Shown here in pieces: positions 6,018 through 10,026 of a stretch of DNA of 10,026 nucleotides. Source of the stretch: Clostridia bacterium (lineage in GTDB: Bacteria; Bacillota; Clostridia; SK-Y3; JACMMQ01); contig JACMMQ010000064.1 of NCBI GenBank assembly GCA_014378955.1, positions 1-10,026 of the forward strand, read 5' to 3'. Within the stretch, counting starts at the first letter, position 1. The number at the start of each line of letters is the position of its first letter. Both the position numbers and the translations under genes were made by a program. The notes under the pieces were generated by a model. The model made no database searches, was not told where the DNA came from, and was given only the letters and a program-made list of their open reading frames with translations.

Positions 6018-6488
6018 CTACTGTTGTTTTCTTTGTAGCCTTGCTTTTTTTCTGTCCTGTGCCTGTGCGTGAAGCACTTGCTCTTGCGCTGTTTCTAGTA
6101 TCAAAGCAGGAACAGCCGAGGGTAAGCCTTGCTCATCCAATGCGACAAAGGTTAAAAAGGCTTGGTTGGTTTTGATTACTTCACCCGTTTTTAGGTTTTC
6201 GCCACATACGTTCACCAACACCTCCATAGATGTTTTGCCCACCCAAGTGATTTTAGCATGTAACATCACCAGCTCGCCCATCTTGATAGGATGTCTGAAG
6301 TCTAAGCTGTCCATCGCTACGGTCGCAACCGTCTTTTGCGCATGGCGAGAAGCAACCATTGCGCCTGAAATGTCAATCCAGTGCATCAATCGACCGCCTA
6401 ACAAATTGCCTAGTAAATTCGTGTCATTGGGTAAAACCAATTCCGTCATATGTATTTCAGTGCTTTGGGGCGTTTTAGCTGATATCAT
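6018..6488 (-). CDS. Hotdog-fold acyl-CoA thioesterase (YciA/YkhA/BACH type)
   Basis: Cytoplasmic acyl-CoA hydrolase that splits acyl-CoA into fatty acid and CoA; chain-length preference cannot be told. The hotdog signature NLLGNLLGGRLMHWIDISGA (24-43) is present, with the GG turn and the aspartate at 39. It is followed by VAMDSLDFRHPIKMGELV (57-74) and the strand pattern that ends in NQAFLTFVALDE (108-119). At 156 residues it has the usual single-domain length, with a basic, Gln-rich tail (143-156). ATG at 6488 has AGGAG eight bases upstream. It is the first gene of an operon with the c-di-GMP protein and is expressed from a promoter overlapped by a perfect inverted repeat, so regulated expression is likely. 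No FapR or other lipid regulator gene is in the window to suggest which factor binds. Confidence 0.9.
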   Translation of the reverse strand: MISAKTPQSTEIHMTELVLPNDTNLLGNLLGGRLMHWIDISGAMVASRHAQKTVATVAMDSLDFRHPIKMGELVMLHAKITWVGKTSMEVLVNVCGENLKTGEVIKTNQAFLTFVALDEQGLPSAVPALILETAQEQVLHAQAQDRKKARLQRKQQ

Positions 6489-6505
6489 TTCAAGGTCTCC
6501 TGCTC

Positions 6506-6542
6506 ATAATTATGTTATTATTCCATATAATAACATAATTAT
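6506..6542. promoter_or_regulatory. Perfect 15-bp inverted repeat over the promoter, likely operator
   Basis: ATAATTATGTTATTA (6506-6520) and TAATAACATAATTAT (6528-6542) are exact reverse complements with a 7-base spacer. The repeat covers the -10 box, the expected start point and part of the spacer. Because transcription would begin about its middle, the RNA would carry only one arm, so a DNA-binding dimer is more likely than an RNA hairpin. Confidence 0.65.
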
Positions 6543-6555
6543 AGGAGAATATCAA
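6527..6555 (-). promoter_or_regulatory. Sigma-A promoter of the thioesterase operon
   Basis: On the minus strand TTGATA (6555-6550) and TATTAT (6532-6527) each match consensus at five of six positions, with a 17-base spacer. The predicted start is near 6520, about 30 bases before the ATG. Confidence 0.6.
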
Positions 6556-6576
6556 AACATTTATTCAAATAATTGG

Positions 6577-6606
6577 AAAAAAACACACCAAATGGTGTGT
6601 TTTTTG
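6577..6606 (-). terminator. Rho-independent terminator of the SipL-like gene
   Basis: A 12-bp stem, AAAAAACACACC (6578-6589) with GGTGTGTTTTTT (6594-6605), has a 4-base loop. On the minus strand it ends in a run of seven T. It lies 36 bases past the stop of the SipL-like gene. The stem core is only moderately GC-rich. Confidence 0.8.
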
Positions 6607-6641
6607 AATATAACGACATATGCAATTAAAATTTTATGTAA

Positions 6642-8213
6642 TTATCCGCACTTTCTCGACCTTCTTGGAATAAATAATTGCAATCCCACGGTAAGCTTAT
6701 CAAAATTCACCGTATCATTGATGGTCAATATATCTTGCTCTGTCGTTTTATATTTACGTGCTATTTTCCACAGATTATCGCCCTTTTGCACATAATAAAT
6801 GATAATACTTGGACTGGGCAAAATACATTTCACCCCTGACAAGACATCTATATCAGATATTACTTCCGTTGTGCTAGGCTTAATCACCTTACTATCTAGC
6901 GCTATAATTGCACGAACCTCCACTTCTCTTTGATTATTGATTGCAAAGCTCACATGGGAAACCTCTGCCTTGATATCGCCTGACAAATCGCCCTCCTTCG
7001 ATTGCAAATCCAATACATATTGAAATGGTATTTCTTGTTTGATATTGTATATCGGTTGTTGTGCACTATCCGTTAAATAAAGGAAGGATACTTCCAAAAT
7101 GCCATCCGCTGTAAGCTTGCCATTTGCTATGCTGATATCAGCGATGTATGGTTTTGCCGTCAAGTTGCAGCCCTGTATCATGTTCGGTTGTCCGTCCTCT
7201 AAGGCAATCACTTCCTTTGACTGAATTTGCGCCTTTACGTCCTCAATAATTTGCTCAAGCGCAATTTGTTCGTGCTTGACGCTCAATTCGTCAACGGTGT
7301 GATAGCAGTCTGCAATTGTCTTACACGTTACTTCTACGCCTACGCTTACGGATGCTTGAATGATAGCACTCATGGTCATTACACGCACGTCGCCATCCGC
7401 ATCCTCTTTTGGTTCAAAGAAAATATCCTGAACCTGGCAATCAACTTGTACGTTAGCACCCTCCTGTACACCCTCGATTGCAAACACCTCTGTAAATGGC
7501 ATGATATGTTCCATGACCTGCAAGCCATCCTCATTCAATTCACCTGTATACAATGTATTGATATACAGGTCACCCTTGATAAACACTTTATTTTGCATCA
7601 CTTTAGCGTCTTTACCGCTAATTTCCGCATTACTTTTGAGGATTTCATTGATGGAAGGCTTACCGCTTGGCACTTCTAAATCTTCCTTCAAAGAAATTTG
7701 CTCACTCGCGTCCCCGAGCACACGAAATACCTTAATGGTCTGTTTGAAGCTTTCAATATTGGGTTCATCAATATCCGTAATGAATTCCAGATTTTTTTGT
7801 TCACTGATGTTGGTTTTTAAACTGACAACTGCTTTTACATTTAATTTGCGGCTGTGGATGAGTGAAAAATCTACATGCTCCACATCAGATAAAAGCTTCA
7901 TGTGCATCGTTGGGCGTACACCCTGTACATCTGCGATGTGATTAAAATTAAACGAGGTACGAATACTTTTCACAACGCCAGCCTGATTTTCAGGTACATA
8001 TAGAATGGTAAACTGCACCGAACCGCCTATGGACACGCGGTCATGCAATGGCTCTTGTTTATGAATAAGTATAACCCCATCTACTTGAAGCACCTCGCCA
8101 ATATCTGGCTTCACGTCAGGCACTATAATGTCCCCTTCAACGAGCGTTTGAAACGTCGCTTCCGCCACCGTGGCTTTCACTAACATATTTTCTTTAGAAA
8201 GCGCAATTGCCAT
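6642..8213 (-). CDS. sipL: SipL-like DUF3794 (SPOCS) and LysM domain spore protein
   Basis: Similar in length and layout to C. difficile SipL (just over 510 residues), a mother-cell protein that binds SpoIVA and attaches the coat to the forespore. This protein has 523 residues: three DUF3794/SPOCS-type regions (roughly 25-135, 178-300 and 335-445) and a C-terminal LysM (472-516) with YYVQKGDNLWKIARKYK and a terminal VGLQLFIPRR. The repeated phrase of the first two domains, VPDVKPDIGEVLQVDG (31-46) and VPSGKPSINEILKSNA (181-196), is characteristic. No signal peptide or membrane segment is seen. I chose ATG at 8213, because AAGGGGG lies just upstream; the TTG at 8279 and ATG at 8234 lack one. 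SpoIVA is not in the window. Other DUF3794-LysM proteins of Clostridia could be paralogues, so the symbol is the likely but not certain one. Confidence 0.85.
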   Translation of the reverse strand: MAIALSKENMLVKATVAEATFQTLVEGDIIVPDVKPDIGEVLQVDGVILIHKQEPLHDRVSIGGSVQFTILYVPENQAGVVKSIRTSFNFNHIADVQGVRPTMHMKLLSDVEHVDFSLIHSRKLNVKAVVSLKTNISEQKNLEFITDIDEPNIESFKQTIKVFRVLGDASEQISLKEDLEVPSGKPSINEILKSNAEISGKDAKVMQNKVFIKGDLYINTLYTGELNEDGLQVMEHIMPFTEVFAIEGVQEGANVQVDCQVQDIFFEPKEDADGDVRVMTMSAIIQASVSVGVEVTCKTIADCYHTVDELSVKHEQIALEQIIEDVKAQIQSKEVIALEDGQPNMIQGCNLTAKPYIADISIANGKLTADGILEVSFLYLTDSAQQPIYNIKQEIPFQYVLDLQSKEGDLSGDIKAEVSHVSFAINNQREVEVRAIIALDSKVIKPSTTEVISDIDVLSGVKCILPSPSIIIYYVQKGDNLWKIARKYKTTEQDILTINDTVNFDKLTVGLQLFIPRRSRKCG

Positions 8214-8214
8214 G

Positions 8215-8292
8215 AAAAAACCCCCTTCATACATTCTTAGCGATTTAGATTTGTGCAAAATCCCATCTATCAATAACAATGTATGAGGGGGT
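8215..8292 (-). promoter_or_regulatory. Leader hairpin ending in a T-run at the sipL start: terminator and/or ribosome-site masking
   Basis: On the minus strand ACCCCCTCATACATT (8292-8278) pairs with AATGTATGAAGGGGGT (8235-8220), with one bulged base. The 3' arm contains the ribosome binding site AAGGGGG, and six T follow at once, just before the ATG. The 42-base loop can fold a small hairpin, GATTT with AAATC. For RNA coming from the HAD gene this could act as a terminator or hide the ribosome binding site. Confidence 0.5.
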
Positions 8293-8305
8293 GTATAAAA
8301 TTAGA
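8278..8305 (-). promoter_or_regulatory. Candidate sigma-E-like promoter of the SipL-like gene
   Basis: On the minus strand CATACATT (8285-8278) fits the sigma-E -10 consensus CATACAHT exactly. TCTAATT (8305-8299) lies 13 bases upstream and matches KMATATT at five of seven positions; the usual spacing is about 14. sipL of C. difficile is known to be a sigma-E-dependent gene, which supports the call. Transcripts starting here would lack the 5' arm of the leader hairpin. Confidence 0.4.
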
Positions 8306-8323
8306 ACAAAATCATTTATTAAT

Positions 8324-9133
8324 TTATGCCTCGCTGTTTAGGGCAAATTTTTCAATCGCAAATGCCACGCCATCCGCTTCGTTCGACAACGTTACATAGT
8401 CTGCCTGCATGCGTACGTCAAGCGGCCCATTTGCCATGCACACCCCTACGCCTGCATAGGTGATCATCGAAACGTCGTTGTATGTGTCCCCGATAGCCAT
8501 GACCTCTTCTGGTTCAAAGCCGTACATCTTCGCTAAAAAGTCAACGCCTGCACCCTTCGTGCCTTGCTTGTGGATAATTTCTAAGAAGATAGGCTTTGAA
8601 AACATGACATTTAAGGACGCATCACACAGTGCTTCAATTTGTGGTTTTAAAATATGTAGTCGCTCGTTTGAATCAATCATCAATAGCTTGGTGGAAGGTG
8701 CTTTGAGCCAATCACTCATTTTCCCGACCTCTTGATGTGGCATTGCCTTGTTAAAACGTAAATAGTCTTCAATTTTGTCGTTGAGTGCTTCAATTTGCAC
8801 CACATCACCTACATAGGTATTGAGGTGCAAGTCGTTTTCCTCACAAAACTTGACAATGGGCATTGCCTGTTCTGGAGAAACCTCCTTTGCAAACAAAATT
8901 TCGCCCGTTTGGGTGTCCACCACCTTTGAGCCTTGGTAGGTAATGATGGGCACATCAATGTTCAATTCTTGAACAAATTGTGCAACTGCAGGTGTAGCAC
9001 GTCCCGATGCAAGCGTGACCTTAATGCCCTTTGCCTGTGCTTTTTGAATGGCTTTTATATTGCGTTCGCTAATTGTAAGGTCGTGCCCTAACAAGGTGTC
9101 GTCTAAGTCGATTGCGATTAGTTTAATTGCCAT
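8324..9133 (-). CDS. Cof-type HAD-IIB phosphatase (YidA-like)
   Basis: Cytoplasmic Mg-dependent phosphohydrolase of the HAD superfamily, subclass IIB, whose members dephosphorylate sugar phosphates and related metabolites; the exact substrate cannot be told. All four motifs are present: DLDDTLL (9-15) with the nucleophile D9 and acid/base D11; S43 in TLASGRA; K193 in GTKGAGVDFLAKMYG; and GDTYND (215-220). The region between them (about 83-185) is the IIB cap. The length, 269 residues, is normal. ATG at 9133 has GGAGG five bases upstream. It lies 12 bases after the membrane protein gene, so the pair is an operon. The stop is followed after about 30 bases by the hairpin in front of the SipL-like gene, which may end this transcript. 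Confidence 0.93.
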   Translation of the reverse strand: MAIKLIAIDLDDTLLGHDLTISERNIKAIQKAQAKGIKVTLASGRATPAVAQFVQELNIDVPIITYQGSKVVDTQTGEILFAKEVSPEQAMPIVKFCEENDLHLNTYVGDVVQIEALNDKIEDYLRFNKAMPHQEVGKMSDWLKAPSTKLLMIDSNERLHILKPQIEALCDASLNVMFSKPIFLEIIHKQGTKGAGVDFLAKMYGFEPEEVMAIGDTYNDVSMITYAGVGVCMANGPLDVRMQADYVTLSNEADGVAFAIEKFALNSEA

Positions 9134-9145
9134 AATGCCTCCGGT

Positions 9146-9670
9146 TTATCGTTTGAATTTTAAATATCTTTGTAAGCTGTGTATATACAAATTTGCGGCA
9201 CTGCTATAACCAATGTCATAGAGGGTGAAGCCTACAATTGCGATGCCCCATAGGATGAGCATCGAGTAGTTCGCAGGTAGTTTTAGTCCAATTAGTCCTG
9301 CTAATAAAAAACCGATGATGTACGATACAACAGCAAAAAGTGTCATTTTAATGGTCCATTCCAGCCAAAGCTTTTGAAGCATTTCGATGTACATTTTGAC
9401 CATGCCGTAATAGCCAAAAAATAAGATGTAAAGGAACACCATTGTTTTGTCTGGCACTAGGAACAACGCTAAAATTGCCGTTGCGGCATAGGACGTCCAC
9501 GCCCACGCTAAACCGCACTCAATGACAACGGCGATGGATAGCATGGTTGCTATCGCAAATAATAAAAATCGTCCTGTGGGTGCAATGGATGCTGCAAATA
9601 GGAAAATGATTGATAGTGCAATGGTAGCAGCGCCGATGGTTGCGATGTGTGCTTTGTTTTTTGGTTTCAT
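9146..9670 (-). CDS. Small polytopic membrane protein of unknown function
   Basis: Not confidently recognised. 174 residues, mostly hydrophobic, with about five or six predicted membrane segments and a basic N-terminus (MKPKNK) and C-terminus (YLKFKR), which suggests both ends lie in the cytoplasm. A distinctive stretch, APTGRFLLFAIATML (residues 26-40), comes between the first two segments, followed by IECGLAWAW (about 46-54), and LFFGYYGMVKMYIEMLQKL lies in the middle. From memory this TGR-plus-FGYY layout recurs in uncharacterised clostridial membrane proteins, perhaps transport components, but no function can be given. ATG at 9670 is preceded by AGGAG five bases upstream; the in-frame TTG at 9691 has no such site and would make the AGGAG part of the coding region. 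It is the first gene of an operon with the HAD phosphatase, 12 bases apart. Confidence 0.82.
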   Translation of the reverse strand: MKPKNKAHIATIGAATIALSIIFLFAASIAPTGRFLLFAIATMLSIAVVIECGLAWAWTSYAATAILALFLVPDKTMVFLYILFFGYYGMVKMYIEMLQKLWLEWTIKMTLFAVVSYIIGFLLAGLIGLKLPANYSMLILWGIAIVGFTLYDIGYSSAANLYIHSLQRYLKFKR

Positions 9671-9812
9671 GGTTACTCCTATTATTATCAACTATCTAGG
9701 TAATTGCGAAACTCCGCAAACCTACTAATTATCAGAGCTTTAAGTCTTTTTGTTTTTGTACTTATTGTGCGTTTATTTTGGACTAACAAAAAAAAATCAA
9801 CACGCCCTTTTT

Positions 9813-9902
9813 TGTCATTCCGAACGTAGTGAGGAATCTCATATTTGCTATCACTATAACTACTGCGTATGAGATTCCTCGTTGTATGCGCTCGGAATGA
9901 CA
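9813..9902. repeat. Dispersed palindromic repeat of the TGTCATTCCGA family
   Basis: Two nested pairs of perfect inverted repeats: TGTCATTCCGA (9813-9823) with TCGGAATGACA (9892-9902), and GAGGAATCTCATA (9831-9843) with TATGAGATTCCTC (9868-9880). The wording TGTCATTCCGA...GAGGAATCTC is, from memory, a very widespread intergenic repeat in Bacillota and some other phyla. The unpaired bases between the arms differ on the two sides (7 and 11 bases), so this copy has drifted. Confidence 0.8.
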
Positions 9903-10004
9903 GCTAGCAAAAAATCTTTAAATTTTAATGTTTAACAAAAAGTTATCCACGGAATTTAATTTGCATTTCGCAATACCTATTATTAACTATCAATAATTTT
10001 TGAT

Positions 10005-10026
10005 TATAGGGGCAGGATTTATCCGC
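10005..10026. repeat. Possible start of another REP-like element, cut by the window edge
   Basis: TAGGGGCAGGATTTATCCGC resembles the left end of the element at 2749: TAGGGGC followed by a small inverted repeat, here GGAT-TT-ATCC. Only about 20 bases are in view, so this is tentative. Confidence 0.35.

Larger units (their letters stand above)
9671..10026. other. 356-base gene-free right end
   Basis: No open frame here looks like a gene. It holds a palindromic repeat (9813-9902), a poly-A run (9788-9796), a small hairpin TTGCG with CGCAA (9704-9718) upstream of the membrane protein gene, and a possible second REP-like copy at the edge. No clear promoter for the leftward operon was found. Confidence 0.65.

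Noticed and set aside
6166..6795. 209-codon open frame on the plus strand
   Set aside because: It lies antisense across the thioesterase gene, its promoter, a terminator and the end of the SipL-like gene; the composition is that of a shadow frame.
7227..7941. Two overlapping plus-strand open frames of about 150 codons
   Set aside because: Both are antisense to the well-supported SipL-like gene, with no ribosome sites and no recognisable domains.
8214..8279. Upstream extension of the SipL-like protein to a TTG start at 8279
   Set aside because: It has no ribosome binding site, and the added residues are encoded by the leader hairpin; the ATG at 8213 has AAGGGGG at good spacing.
9813..9902. 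Terminator for a gene right of the window
   Set aside because: The palindrome has no T-run directly after the stem in a useful orientation, and it matches a dispersed repeat family better.
9943..9951. TTATCCACG, close to a DnaA box
   Set aside because: A single imperfect 9-mer with no cluster and no dnaA, dnaN or other origin genes nearby; chance is enough in AT-rich DNA.

Overview
The window looks like chromosomal DNA from an AT-rich, endospore-forming member of the Clostridia (Bacillota). The main reasons are a SipL-type spore protein (DUF3794/SPOCS domains plus a C-terminal LysM), a PAS-GGDEF-HD-GYP protein of clostridial style, strong AGGAGG/AGGGGG ribosome binding sites, frequent TTT/TTA/AAA codons, and small acidic-hydrophobic proteins of a kind common in spore formers. 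No phage, transposase, CRISPR array, tRNA or rRNA was recognised. Genus cannot be fixed from the sequence.

Left part (1-2188, minus strand): a DUF2142 polytopic membrane protein is followed 17 bases later by a Gfo/Idh/MocA oxidoreductase that runs off the left edge. They form a probable two-gene operon. Its promoter region is shared with a divergent 53-residue hydrophobic protein (2316-2477, plus), whose upstream DNA fits a sigma-K-like mother-cell promoter.

Centre left (2478-4440, plus): a gene-poor stretch carries a REP-like palindromic element nested inside a 12-bp inverted repeat. Then come three closely spaced small genes of unknown function (2920-3969). The third ends in the same kind of doubled hydrophobic segment as the 53-residue protein. 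Next is ppnP, a nucleoside phosphorylase with its own good promoter, closed by a strong terminator that also serves the converging gene.

Centre right (4487-8213, minus): a hotdog acyl-CoA thioesterase and a PAS-GGDEF-HD-GYP cyclic-di-GMP protein form an operon. It is headed by a promoter sitting on a perfect 15-bp inverted repeat, a likely operator. Upstream, past a terminator, is the SipL-like gene, with an unusual leader hairpin next to its start codon.

Right part (8324-10026, minus): a Cof-type HAD phosphatase and a small membrane protein form another operon. It is preceded by a gene-free stretch with a second palindromic repeat family and, at the very edge, the start of what may be another REP-like copy.

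Functionally the window mixes housekeeping metabolism (nucleoside phosphorolysis, acyl-CoA hydrolysis, sugar-phosphate dephosphorylation), second-messenger signalling and at least one sporulation gene. The best candidate for something undescribed is the set of small genes between 2316 and 3969.
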